A stretch of DNA of 64,000 nt, from contig JAJDWH010000036.1 in NCBI GenBank assembly GCA_022825705.1, positions 310,001 to 374,000 on the forward strand. The letters are read 5' to 3'. The stretch is from Alphaproteobacteria bacterium. Its GTDB lineage: Bacteria; Pseudomonadota; Alphaproteobacteria; TMED109. Each line of letters begins with the position of its first letter. Position 1 is the stretch's first letter. The notes beneath the pieces were generated by a model, which was not told the DNA's origin, searched no databases, and saw only the letters and a program-made list of their open reading frames with translations. Shown here in pieces: positions 26,039 through 34,115 of this stretch. The translations under genes and the position numbers were made by a program.

Positions 26039-26947
26039 TCAACTGCGTGCGACCGGGAGACCGTCACGAAGGATCTTCCACAAAGCGTGATCGCGCTGGT
26101 GAGGATCGGCCGCGAGTTCCGCCTCCGCAGGGTCCAGCTCCGTGAGGAAGGCGAGCCCCTTCAGGCAGGCAGCGGCGATCTCGACAGGGTCGATCGCCTG
26201 CGTCCGCCGGACCAACTGCCGGAGATCGTCCCAATCGAATGCGGTGCCATCGTCGAACTTCGCCATGAGGGCTTCCGGATCGAACCCGTCGCCGGCCTGC
26301 CAGAGCTTGAGCACGACGAGCCGGCGGATGAGCGGTTGGTCCAGGGGGCGCGTGGCGAACACGCTGAGGTCGTAGATGTCGCGTGCCTTGCTGCGCTGAT
26401 AACAGGCCCTGATTTTCTCGGCGATGATCTCGGGCAGCGCCAGGCATGATATGTCCACCGGGTCGAAAGGCAGGTGCCGGAAGTAGCTCTGAAGGCGTTG
26501 AGCGTTCCGCGACGCGGGAAGGGTAGGCACCTCGCGGCGGCTGACCTGGAGCCTGATCAGGCTTTGACCGTCCCGGTTCCACTCGTGTGCGTAGACCGGG
26601 TTGACGCCCCAGGACAGGCCGTCCTGGGTTTCGTAGTAGCTGTCGTCGGGCACGCCGAACCGGAGCCCGTGAAACGGCTGCTCGAACGCCTCCATCATGG
26701 CGAGGATCACGTCTTCGTGGTCGTGTTCTTCGACCCGCGTAAAGTCCAGATCGGTGGAAAAGCGCCCCCCGCTGCCGATGAACATTTTGCGAAGGCAGGT
26801 GCCGCCCTTGAAGGCGAGCTTGTCCAGGATGCCGCGCTCCGCCAGCAACTGGAGCAGGTAGGTGAGCACGATCTCGTTCTCGGCGATCATGACGTTGCGC
26901 AGGCCGGCCTCGACGGAGTAGCGCTGGACCTGGGGGCGGGTGAGAAT
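26039..26947 (-). CDS. AbiEii/AbiGii family nucleotidyltransferase toxin
   Basis: The DUF1814 nucleotidyltransferase has LAFKGGTCLRKMFIG then RFSTDLDFTRVEE, with the metal-binding Asp pair in DLD, and ALPEIIAEKIRACYQRSKAR, DIYDLSVFA further on. The first ATG is at 26890 (283 residues). In-frame codons upstream read LTRPQVQRYSVEAGLRNV, which matches the usual family N-terminus; the only start-like codon before them is an ATT at 26947-26945, four bases past the AbiEi stop. The longer form is given here. It is the toxin of a type IV TA/Abi system. Confidence 0.85.
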   Translation of the reverse strand: MLTRPQVQRYSVEAGLRNVMIAENEIVLTYLLQLLAERGILDKLAFKGGTCLRKMFIGSGGRFSTDLDFTRVEEHDHEDVILAMMEAFEQPFHGLRFGVPDDSYYETQDGLSWGVNPVYAHEWNRDGQSLIRLQVSRREVPTLPASRNAQRLQSYFRHLPFDPVDISCLALPEIIAEKIRACYQRSKARDIYDLSVFATRPLDQPLIRRLVVLKLWQAGDGFDPEALMAKFDDGTAFDWDDLRQLVRRTQAIDPVEIAAACLKGLAFLTELDPAEAELAADPHQRDHALWKILRDGLPVARS

Positions 26948-26950
26948 GGC

Positions 26951-27808
26951 TCAGCGCTCCCGGTCGACCGATCGTGGCCGCGCGATGCCGGTGCTGTCGC
27001 TCAACTCGTGGCTGGCGACGTTGGCAGTGAGCTGCCAACTCTCCTGATAGCCGAATGCGCCGGGTCTGGGGATTCTCGGGCCGAAGAACGCCTTGCCGGT
27101 ACCCTTCGCAAGGTCGTGGAGGTGCGTGCGCACGTCCTCGGGGATGGTGCCGCCGGCACGCTCCGCTAGCCACCCGACGCGTCGCGTGAGCGTCTTCGAG
27201 GACATCCGCTCCAGGTAGCCGGCCGCCTTGTGCCAGTCGATGCGGCGGCAAGCCGTCGCCAGGACGGTCGCCGCTTCTCCCTCGCCGCCGGCGAGGTCAG
27301 GACGGTCGATGCAGTCGATGGCAGTCTTTTCGCGATCGGACATCATGACGGTGTAGCCCAGGACGTCGACCGGGCCGAAGCCGAAGAACTTCCGCGGGAC
27401 CGGATTGACGATGCGGACCTCGGTATCGAGCACGCGACGGTTGCGCGTTCGCACCGGCGTGACCAGTCGAATGACCTGGCGGTGCTGCGTCGTGAAGCCG
27501 TGGTGCATCGCGGCTGTTCCGTAGCCAAAGTAGTAGGGATCGGCGATGCGGCTGGCGAGCGCCAGAACGTTGCTTTCTCCGAGAGCGTCGGGGCCCATTT
27601 CGGGAGGAATGAGCAGGTAGCGGCCCCAACTGGCGCGCTCCAGCCATCCCTTCCGGCGTAGCGATCGGATCACGTGGTCGGCGGCCTGCGGGCTGACGCC
27701 GAGCATGTCGATGATCTCCCCGCGCTCTATTTCCTTGCTGCCGTGCTCTGCCATGCCGAGGACGATGCGACTCTCCTGGGGCGAGAGCGAGCGTGTGACG
27801 AACTTCAT
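26951..27808 (-). CDS. AbiEi family antitoxin
   Basis: The 285-residue protein has an N-terminal winged helix (EIERGEIIDMLGVSPQAADH, VIRSLRRKGWLERASWGRYL) followed by the AbiEi domain: YYFGYGTAAMHHGFTTQ, VRIVNPVPRKFFGFGPVDVL, MSDREKTAIDCIDRPDLAGG. It represses its operon and counters AbiEii. It starts with an ATG at 27808, upstream of and coupled to the toxin gene. Confidence 0.92.
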   Translation of the reverse strand: MKFVTRSLSPQESRIVLGMAEHGSKEIERGEIIDMLGVSPQAADHVIRSLRRKGWLERASWGRYLLIPPEMGPDALGESNVLALASRIADPYYFGYGTAAMHHGFTTQHRQVIRLVTPVRTRNRRVLDTEVRIVNPVPRKFFGFGPVDVLGYTVMMSDREKTAIDCIDRPDLAGGEGEAATVLATACRRIDWHKAAGYLERMSSKTLTRRVGWLAERAGGTIPEDVRTHLHDLAKGTGKAFFGPRIPRPGAFGYQESWQLTANVASHELSDSTGIARPRSVDRER

Positions 27809-28744
27809 AGTCGGGCCAGGCGCGAAATATGAGTAATTTCTGTGTTTTGATGAACAATGTAACCACGGAAGGCGCCGCAGTCAATTACTGTTGCATCAAA
27901 ACAAAGAAATACCCACAGTTTCGCAGTATGGAGAGACCTAATTTGAGACGAAAAATGAGGCGCGAGCCAAGGGGGAACAGAGAATTTCGATTGGATGCAG
28001 GGAGGTAGCGCCGACGGAACTACCGGACCAATTCGCGGATTCCGGGAGATGATAGCCAGGGGGTCGAGGGACGCCGTGGGAAGGAAGGGGACCAGCGCTC
28101 GCGGTGTGGTCGAAATCGAGACTCGAGTGGTTGTTTGGAGGGCTTCACGTTCCAAAATGGAACGTTGCGCGGGCGGACAGGCCAGTTGGGCCAGACGTTG
28201 GAATCGCATGCGGGAGTCAAGATGACCGCACCGCGGCGGGCGGGCATCGTCGTCATCTCCCGCCTTGTCCGTTATCGCGTCGAGAGGGTCCGGCTGCCGG
28301 ACCGCTCTGGCCACGACATTCCCCTTGAGCGCGAGACGGAGGTCGATCGGCGGCTGAATCTGGCTTCGGAGCCTTCGCCCGCAAGCGCCTGTTCGAATCA
28401 TGCGGCCGGGCAGGGACTCGGTCAGCGGGTGATAGAGCGGAACCGTACCGCTGCCGATGTGGCAGGAGCACCGGACCAACCGGGCTCGCTCAGGACACTG
28501 AGCGCCATCGACTCCGAATTCCCACGCGGCGACCAAACGAAAACTGTCACACGCACGTTGATCGAAACCTACTCCGTGGCAGGCATCGCCACCCGCGCGC
28601 AGGCGTAGGGGTTCCTAGTGTTTGCCAATTGTTTGCCAACGGGTGTGCAGCGGCGGAATAGGGAAGAGAAGAACTCTCAATAAAGGACATATAAATAACC
28701 ACTTATTTAGAATTCCCTGGCAGATGATTGGACAGGATATCCTC
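27809..28744. other. Right island end without a recognised gene
   Basis: About 935 bases. The first 150 are AT-rich and would hold the AbiE promoter. The remainder has long open frames on both strands, but none shows family motifs. A doublet GTTTGCCAA at 28620 and 28631 and an AT-rich stretch near 28680-28720 precede the att copy. An integrase would be expected at one end; I do not see one. Confidence 0.5.
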
Positions 28745-28798
28745 AATGGCATTCACGAGGTCAGGGGTTCGACCCCCCTCGGCTCCACCACCCGGAAT
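28745..28798 (+). repeat. attR-like 54-bp direct repeat (copy of the tRNA-Ala 3' part)
   Basis: Identical over 54 bases to 21229-21282. It lacks the 5' half of the tRNA, so it cannot be a functional tRNA gene. The bases outside the repeat differ on both sides, defining the crossover core. Confidence 0.92.
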
Positions 28799-28810
28799 GT
28801 GAGTTGAAGC

Positions 28811-28836
28811 AAAGTCTCAGACTATTCTGAGACTTT
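28811..28836. promoter_or_regulatory. Perfect 11-bp inverted repeat just outside the island
   Basis: AAAGTCTCAGA and TCTGAGACTTT flank a CTAT loop. A further AT-rich stretch with CTGAG follows. It may be a terminator for the leftward nucleotidyltransferase gene or a binding site near the attachment site. The arms pair perfectly; the role is not established. Confidence 0.5.
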
Positions 28837-29042
28837 CATCGTTTTGAGTAATTCTGAGTTTTTCGTGCCGAGAGCCAACGCCACGCGGATTCCCTGTCTC
28901 AGATCGCGCACCCTGTCTCCACAGATTAGCGTCCGGACATGCGGGTAGCCGGGCAGGATCGTGGCTGCGAGAGGGAGCGATTGCCGTCGTGTGGCTCGCT
29001 TTAGGCGTGGGCCTGCATTCGGTGGGCGTTCGAAGCCAGTGG

Positions 29043-29645
29043 TTACGGTACCGCACGAGCGACCGCCGGCGGGTGGCGAACTTGGCGTTGGGCGTCAGCG
29101 CTCGTGTCCGCCGGGAGCGCTGCGTTTTGGGCCGGCGTTGCCGATTCTCCTTCGGACGGCGCCTGCAGGACCTTGTGGCGGACCGTTCGTTCGCGCTGGT
29201 ACTGCCGGAATGCCTCCAGCCGCGGCAGCGACTCCCGATCCCTCGGCCGGTTGGCAGCGCGTTTGCTCTCGATAATGTCGTCGAGCGAGCACACGGGAAT
29301 GCCGTCGATCTCGACGCCGCGAGACCAAGCGTCGTCGAATGTTTCGATGCCGTCGGGCGCAAAGACGATGTCCATGTCGAACGGGCCACTCCGCAATTGG
29401 ATGAAGTCCTTGCCCCGTTCGATTTCCTGGGCCTGCCGATCATCGAGCGGGAACCGCAGTTCGCGAAGTGCGTTCACGAGTGCCCGTCCGTTCGCGGCTG
29501 CCTTGCGGACGAAGATGTTGGTGTTCTGAGTGGTGTCGGGAAAGCCATGGAGGAGGGCGCCGCTCTTCCCGATCACGAGGTAGGCGACACCGTGCCGGGT
29601 CAGGGCGTCGTGCAGTTCCTGGAGCTGCCGGTAGTCAAACGCCAT
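29043..29645 (-). CDS. MNT-type nucleotidyltransferase family protein
   Basis: From an ATG at 29645 the product is 200 residues: MAFDYRQLQELHDALTRHGV, AYLVIGKSGALLHGFPDTTQ, NTNIFVRKAAANGRALVNAL, GPFDMDIVFAPDGIETFDDA and VCSLDDIIESKRAANRPRDR. The GKSGALLHG...NTNIF region is a variant of the family's G(G/S)xA...TxDxD motif with Asn replacing the metal-binding Asp, while MDIVF retains one. The last 45 residues look non-homologous, so a frameshift near the 3' end is possible. It is preceded by a small partner gene. Confidence 0.7.
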   Translation of the reverse strand: MAFDYRQLQELHDALTRHGVAYLVIGKSGALLHGFPDTTQNTNIFVRKAAANGRALVNALRELRFPLDDRQAQEIERGKDFIQLRSGPFDMDIVFAPDGIETFDDAWSRGVEIDGIPVCSLDDIIESKRAANRPRDRESLPRLEAFRQYQRERTVRHKVLQAPSEGESATPAQNAALPADTSADAQRQVRHPPAVARAVP

Positions 29646-29844
29646 AGCCCAGCCAGTCGGGAAGCTCGTCGCGGCACCATCGGCGGTACTCTTCCATCGT
29701 ATCGAAGGAGCGGTACGGCGCATCGTCCAGAATTGGCTTGTGGGTCTTGACGAACGCATAGCGCAGTCGAAGTTCGAGTGGCCTCGCGGCGGCGGCGTCG
29801 AAGTCGGCGCGCCATTCGGGGTCGATCTTGGCCTTACTGGACAA
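29635..29844 (-). CDS. Small partner of the nucleotidyltransferase
   Basis: About 69 residues from a TTG at 29844: KIDPEWRADFDAAAARPLEL, RLRYAFVKTHKP, then DDAPYRSFDTMEEYRRWCRD, ELPDWLGYG. The PYRSFDTMEEYRRWC...PDWLGYG ending recurs in short proteins encoded next to nucleotidyltransferases of this kind, as I recall. It overlaps the nucleotidyltransferase start by 11 bases. It probably forms a two-gene TA-like module with it. Confidence 0.6.
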   Translation of the reverse strand: MSSKAKIDPEWRADFDAAAARPLELRLRYAFVKTHKPILDDAPYRSFDTMEEYRRWCRDELPDWLGYGV

Positions 29845-30177
29845 AGTGGCTCTCGGGGTGCGGGCGGTAGAACATGTGGAGGACGGTGCCGGGTCGGACA
29901 TGATACCCACGGGGCGTGCCAGGTTTTCTCGGCGACAGCCGTCGGGACGCGGTAAGGCGGCGCTGCATGGCAAGCAGTCAGGTGGTCCCTGCGTGCACGA
30001 TTGCCGGGCAGGTCACTGAACTCTCAGAAGTGCAAACGGCCAAGGCCCCATAAAGGGACAAACAGCGACAAACTACGTGGTGTTTGACAGGAGGCGCGAC
30101 CGCTGACCGTGGTCGGTGCGCGACATTGATTTCGGTGACTCAGAACCGAAACTGAACGCGAGACGGCTGGCGGTCCG
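29845..30177. other. Intergenic region
   Basis: About 330 bases. I see no gene, tRNA or strong repeat here. Confidence 0.4.
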
Positions 30178-30744
30178 CTACTCCAGCGGCTGGACGATCG
30201 TGAACGCTCCCCTGATATCTCCTGCCGCGAAGCCACGCGCCTGATCGCCCGGATACAAGGCGTCAAGCTGGGCAATGATCTCCGGCGCAATACTGCTGCC
30301 ATGGCATGTCGTGCAGACCTCTTGCGTGATGATGGCCTTCATGTACCGGAAGTTGCGATCGCCATCGCCTGCCACGATTTCGGCGTGGTCCAGCGTCTTC
30401 GGGTCGGCCCCGGCCGCCTTGCGGGCTTCGAAGTCATGAAGGACGGCCATTTCCCACGCATCGGGCGCATTGTCGGGGTTCCTGAGCTTCAGGCTGGTCC
30501 GCCCGACGCGCCATCCGTGGGCCGCGGATTCCGCCTGCGCAATGCCGGGCGCGGCCAGGTTGCACACCTCGATAGCGGCCACCGGCCCGCCGTCGGCCAT
30601 GGCCAATGACAGCTGCTCTTTCAGCGCTCCCACAAACGACTTGATCACATCCCGGCTGGCCGCCGTGCGGGCGGCCACGTCGTCATCGGCGAACGCGGGG
30701 TTGAGGACGACGAGGAGACCAAGGACGGCCAGAAACACTCGCAT
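30178..30744 (-). CDS. Exported Tll0287-like (DUF3365) c-type haem protein
   Basis: The 188-residue product from an ATG at 30744 has a signal peptide (MRVFLAVLGLLVVLNPAFAD). The DUF3365 pattern follows: AIEVCNLAAPGIAQ, WRVGRTSLKLRNPDNAPDAW, FRYMKAIITQEVCTTCHGSS (one CxxCH haem site) and GDIRGAFTIVQPLE. These periplasmic single-haem proteins resemble sensor input domains and are thought to sense redox state or ligands. It appears monocistronic. Confidence 0.88.
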   Translation of the reverse strand: MRVFLAVLGLLVVLNPAFADDDVAARTAASRDVIKSFVGALKEQLSLAMADGGPVAAIEVCNLAAPGIAQAESAAHGWRVGRTSLKLRNPDNAPDAWEMAVLHDFEARKAAGADPKTLDHAEIVAGDGDRNFRYMKAIITQEVCTTCHGSSIAPEIIAQLDALYPGDQARGFAAGDIRGAFTIVQPLE

Positions 30745-31014
30745 AAGCGACCTTCGACGGTGGTTCGCGATCCAGCTTATCAAAGTCGCGGCTCACCGAC
30801 GTCCGGCCCGGCAACGCACTGGATCGGCGCGCCTCGTCTGCCTGCCGCCACTCGTCGGCCGGCCGCGAATCGTTTGCTGGCGGCCGCAGCATGGTGCCGT
30901 GCGGCAGGCCAGGGCGGGCTCGCGAACTGCACGGGCCCAGTTCAGCGACGAAGCCGAATGGCGACGACGGACATCGGGGAGGGAGCGGCCTGGGCCGGTT
31001 CAGAGAAACTGAGC
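30745..31014. other. Divergent intergenic region
   Basis: No gene is supported. It separates the leftward DUF3365 gene from the rightward efflux operon and leads into the twin inverted repeats. Confidence 0.4.
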
Positions 31015-31031
31015 CATGCAGTTGTTGCATA
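31015..31031. promoter_or_regulatory. Candidate operator, upstream copy: CATGCA-N5-TGCATA
   Basis: CATGCA (31015-31020), GTTGT, TGCATA (31026-31031). An inverted repeat with the same half-site and the same 5-base spacer recurs 79 bases downstream. Both lie upstream of the HlyD gene. Confidence 0.6.
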
Positions 31032-31093
31032 TCTTGGTCTCAAAAGTTCGCACGGATATTCCTGAAATTTGCTGAGTTTTGGGCATTGCTCAT

Positions 31094-31110
31094 CATGCAG
31101 AAATTGCATG
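31094..31110. promoter_or_regulatory. Candidate operator, downstream copy: CATGCA-N5-TGCATG
   Basis: CATGCA (31094-31099), GAAAT, TGCATG (31105-31110): a perfect 6-bp inverted repeat. It is the twin of the site at 31015 and lies 104 bases before the HlyD start. No regulator gene is adjacent. Confidence 0.6.
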
Positions 31111-31214
31111 ACTTCCTTGACTCCTTTTCGACGCAGGTGGAGCGTGTATGCCTTGGGAGAGGCATGCACCTGACCGATCAGGCAACGGGGCATGGCCTCG
31201 GACGGAATTGATCC

Positions 31215-32405
31215 GTGAAGACAAGCACGATCGTGGCACTGCTGATGGCCGTCGTCATCGTGGCGGGGCTCGGGGTTTGGGGCGCCGTTTGGTGGCAGGA
31301 GCGCCGCCATTTCGAGGTCACCGACAACGCCTACGTGCGCGGTAGCATCACGATGATTGCTTCCCGCATCAGCGGCTATGTCACCGAAGTACCCCCACCG
31401 ACGCACACGCATGTCCATCCCGGCGATGTGCTGGCAGTGTTCGAGACCGAGCCCCTGGCAGCGGTTGTGGACGAGCGGCTGGCGAGTGTCGAGGTGGCCG
31501 AGGCAGCAATGTCCGCCGCCTTGGCCGAAGTTGAAGCTGCCAACGCCGCAGGTGCCGCAGTGGCCGGCCACCGGGTTACGACCGAAGCCCGCAAGGTGGC
31601 GAAGCAGGTTGAAGTGCGGAGCGCCGAGGCCCGGGCGGCTTCGCTGGAGGCCGAGCGTGACCACGCAGCCATGGACGCCGAGCGGGCGGAGACGTTGTAC
31701 GACGCGCGTTCAATCAGCCGCAGCGGCCTGGATGACGCCAGGACCCGGCTGGTGCGCGCCGAACACGATCTCCAGGCCGCCATCGCGGACGCCGCCAAGC
31801 TCCGGAGCGAGCTTCTGGTGCTCGATGCCGAGATCGCCGAGCTGGATGCCGAGGCCACGGAACGCGAAGCCAACCTGAGCCGGGCGAATGCCCGCCATCA
31901 GAGTGCCGCCGCCGCGCTCGAAAGCGCGAAGGCCAAGCTGGAGGCGGCGGAACTGGATCTGGCGTCGACCGAAGTGCGCGCGCCGATCGAGGGATTCATC
32001 GCCAACCAGACGGTTGAGCCGGGCTTCTACATCGAGGAAGGCTGGCCGATGATGGCAGTGGTGCCGCTGCACAGCATCTGGGTTACGGCCAATTTCAAGG
32101 AAACGCAGCTGGAACGGCTGCGCGTCGGGCAGGAAGTGCAAATCGAGGTCGATGCGTTCCCGGACCATCCGATCACCGGCCACATCCTGAGTTTCGCGCC
32201 GGCGAGCGCCGCGTCGTTCTCTCTGTTGCCGCCGCAAAACGCATCCGGCAACTTCGTGAAGGTCGTGCAGCGAGTGCCCGTCAAGATCCGGTTCCAGACG
32301 CCGGAAGCCCTCACCAACCGGATCGTGCCCGGCATGTCGGTCGTGGTCGCGGTTGACACTCGCACGGCGCCGCAGGGTGCAGCCCTAGCGGAGCGCACAC
32401 AGTAA
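31215..32405 (+). CDS. HlyD/EmrA-type membrane fusion protein
   Basis: The 396-residue adaptor has an N-terminal membrane anchor (IVALLMAVVIVAGLGVWGAV) and a beta-barrel/lipoyl start (FEVTDNAYVRGSITMIASRI, SGYVTEV). A long Ala/Glu-rich coiled-coil hairpin follows (about residues 85-245), then VRAPIEGFIANQTVEPGFYI and WVTANFKETQLERLRVGQEV. It bridges an inner-membrane MFS pump to an outer-membrane channel. The start is a GTG. The MFS gene follows within about 75 bases. Confidence 0.93.
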   Translation: MKTSTIVALLMAVVIVAGLGVWGAVWWQERRHFEVTDNAYVRGSITMIASRISGYVTEVPPPTHTHVHPGDVLAVFETEPLAAVVDERLASVEVAEAAMSAALAEVEAANAAGAAVAGHRVTTEARKVAKQVEVRSAEARAASLEAERDHAAMDAERAETLYDARSISRSGLDDARTRLVRAEHDLQAAIADAAKLRSELLVLDAEIAELDAEATEREANLSRANARHQSAAAALESAKAKLEAAELDLASTEVRAPIEGFIANQTVEPGFYIEEGWPMMAVVPLHSIWVTANFKETQLERLRVGQEVQIEVDAFPDHPITGHILSFAPASAASFSLLPPQNASGNFVKVVQRVPVKIRFQTPEALTNRIVPGMSVVVAVDTRTAPQGAALAERTQ

Positions 32406-32479
32406 GCACGCCCTCCGTCCTGCCGCCAGCAATCGATGTCGGCGGACTGACTCCATCCGGCCGTCTCGCCTTCTGGGCG

Positions 32480-34009
32480 ATGACCGGCGGGATGTTCCTG
32501 AACCTGATGGGGGTTCAGAATCTGGCCATCGCTTTCCGTCATATCCAGTCGGGTCTGGGGGCCGGACCGGACGAGGTCAGCTGGATCATCACGTCGTTCC
32601 TGATCGCGGAAGTCGTGATGCTCGCAATGTCCGGGTGGCTGCTGCGGGTGCTCTCGATCCGCTGGATGTTCACGATGTGCGCGGGAGGGTTCACCGTCGG
32701 GTCGATCCTCTGTGCGCTCGCCTGGGACATCAATTCCGCTGTCGCCTTCCGCGCCGTCCAGGGGCTGTTCGGCGGCGGCATCATGCCGTGCGTCTTTTCG
32801 GTGATGTTCACGCATTACCGACCGGAGGCCCGCGATCGCGTGAGCATGCTGGTCGGGCTCTTCGCGACCGCGGCGAGCGCGCTCGGCCCCATCCTCGGGG
32901 GCTTCATCGCCGAATCCCTGTCGTGGCGCTGGATCTTTCTGTCCAACGTGCCGTTCGGCATCGTCGTGACCCTGCTCGGCGCGTCGCTCGGCCGATACGA
33001 CTCGCCGGAAACAGGCCTCTGGAAGAGGGCGGACATGCCGGGGATCGTGCTCGCGATCCTGGTCCTGGGTCCCGGCCTGGTCGTGCTGGAAGAGGGTCGC
33101 CGCGCCGACTGGTTTGCCTCCGACCTGATCACCTCACTGACCGCGGTGTCGGCCATAGCCCTCCTGCTGTTCCTCGCCCGCGAACTCACGTGCAAGAATC
33201 CGGTGGTCGACCTCTCGGTATTCAAGACACGGAACTTCGCGCTCGGGAGCGCCGTCGTGTTTTGCTGGGGAGTTGTGCTGTTCGCGCCGGCGTACCTGCT
33301 CCCCGTATTTCTTGCACGGGTGCGCCTTCTCGACAGCATCGTCATCGGGCAGATGGTGTTCGTGCTCGGGGCCGGCCAGTTCCTGTCCGGTTTCATCACG
33401 CTCGCGCTGTTCCGGATCTGGCCGCGCCGGATCGTGGCCCTCGTCGGCATCCTGATGATGGGCACGGGCACCCTGATGCAGGGCTTCATGTTCGCCGGAC
33501 CGGGTTTCTGGGACGTGTTTCCGGCGCAGACCGTGCGTGGCCTCGCCGCGCAGCTGACGTTTCTCCCGATCCTGAACCTGGCGCTCGGCTATCTCGGGCC
33601 CGATCGCATCAAGAATGCGTCGGGCCTCTTCAACCTGATCATGCGGCTCGGCGCGGCGGTCGGGATCGGCGCGATGAACTCCATCCTGGAAGCCAGAATC
33701 CAGCACCACTACACCCATCTCTCGGACGTTGCCCGGAACTCGGCCGCCGTGGCCCACGACTGGCTGCGGATGCTCCACCGCGGCCTGGAACCGACGGTGT
33801 CAGACTCGTTTGCCGCCGTCCGGGGAACAGCGAGTTACATCTACCTGGTTGCGGAACGCGAGGCGATGGTGCTCGCGTTCAACGAATCGATGCTGGGGCT
33901 TGGTGCAGCGATGCTGCTGCTGGCGCCGTCGGTGCTGTTCCTCAAGAGCATTGCAGGAATTCGGCCGACGCCGCGACGCGGTGCCGGTAGTAGGGTGCCT
34001 AGCCCATGA
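32480..34009 (+). CDS. DHA2-family MFS efflux permease (EmrB-like)
   Basis: The product of at least 509 residues has 14 predicted membrane segments. Motif A-like GWLLRVLSIRWMFT and motif C-like LGPILGGFIAESLSWRWIFL mark the DHA2 drug:H+ antiporters. The first ATG (32480) falls within helix 1; the frame is open upstream (PPAIDVGGLTPSGRLAFWAM) to within the end of the HlyD gene without an ATG, GTG or TTG. The true start may therefore be an unusual codon. It works with the upstream HlyD protein; an outer-membrane factor is not in the window. Confidence 0.92.
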   Translation: MTGGMFLNLMGVQNLAIAFRHIQSGLGAGPDEVSWIITSFLIAEVVMLAMSGWLLRVLSIRWMFTMCAGGFTVGSILCALAWDINSAVAFRAVQGLFGGGIMPCVFSVMFTHYRPEARDRVSMLVGLFATAASALGPILGGFIAESLSWRWIFLSNVPFGIVVTLLGASLGRYDSPETGLWKRADMPGIVLAILVLGPGLVVLEEGRRADWFASDLITSLTAVSAIALLLFLARELTCKNPVVDLSVFKTRNFALGSAVVFCWGVVLFAPAYLLPVFLARVRLLDSIVIGQMVFVLGAGQFLSGFITLALFRIWPRRIVALVGILMMGTGTLMQGFMFAGPGFWDVFPAQTVRGLAAQLTFLPILNLALGYLGPDRIKNASGLFNLIMRLGAAVGIGAMNSILEARIQHHYTHLSDVARNSAAVAHDWLRMLHRGLEPTVSDSFAAVRGTASYIYLVAEREAMVLAFNESMLGLGAAMLLLAPSVLFLKSIAGIRPTPRRGAGSRVPSP

Positions 34010-34115
34010 AGTACTGCACGATAGGCTCCATGCGGTTATATGGCGCGAGAATTTCATCGCTTCGCGCCGGCAGCCGTGAAACGGTGAGTTCTTCGCGCTA
34101 AGGTCGCCCTGCCCC

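Larger units (their letters stand above)
21229..28798. mobile_element. Integrated genomic island at tRNA-Ala, about 7.5 kb
   Basis: The element is delimited by the 54-bp exact direct repeats. Contents are a conjugative-element-like regulatory fragment, a class V aminotransferase, a dinB 5' fragment, HicAB, dinB, and AbiEi/AbiEii. No integrase, excisionase or transposase was recognised, so it may be a defective remnant or be mobilised in trans. The cargo (TA, abortive-infection-type pair, error-prone polymerase) is typical of defence or stability islands. Confidence 0.8.

Noticed and set aside
28135-28608. Open frame in the right island gap
   Set aside because: No recognisable motifs, no clear ribosome-binding site, and overlapping open frames on the other strand.
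28745-28798. A second tRNA-Ala gene
   Set aside because: Only the part from the anticodon stem onward is present; the acceptor 5' strand and D arm are missing.
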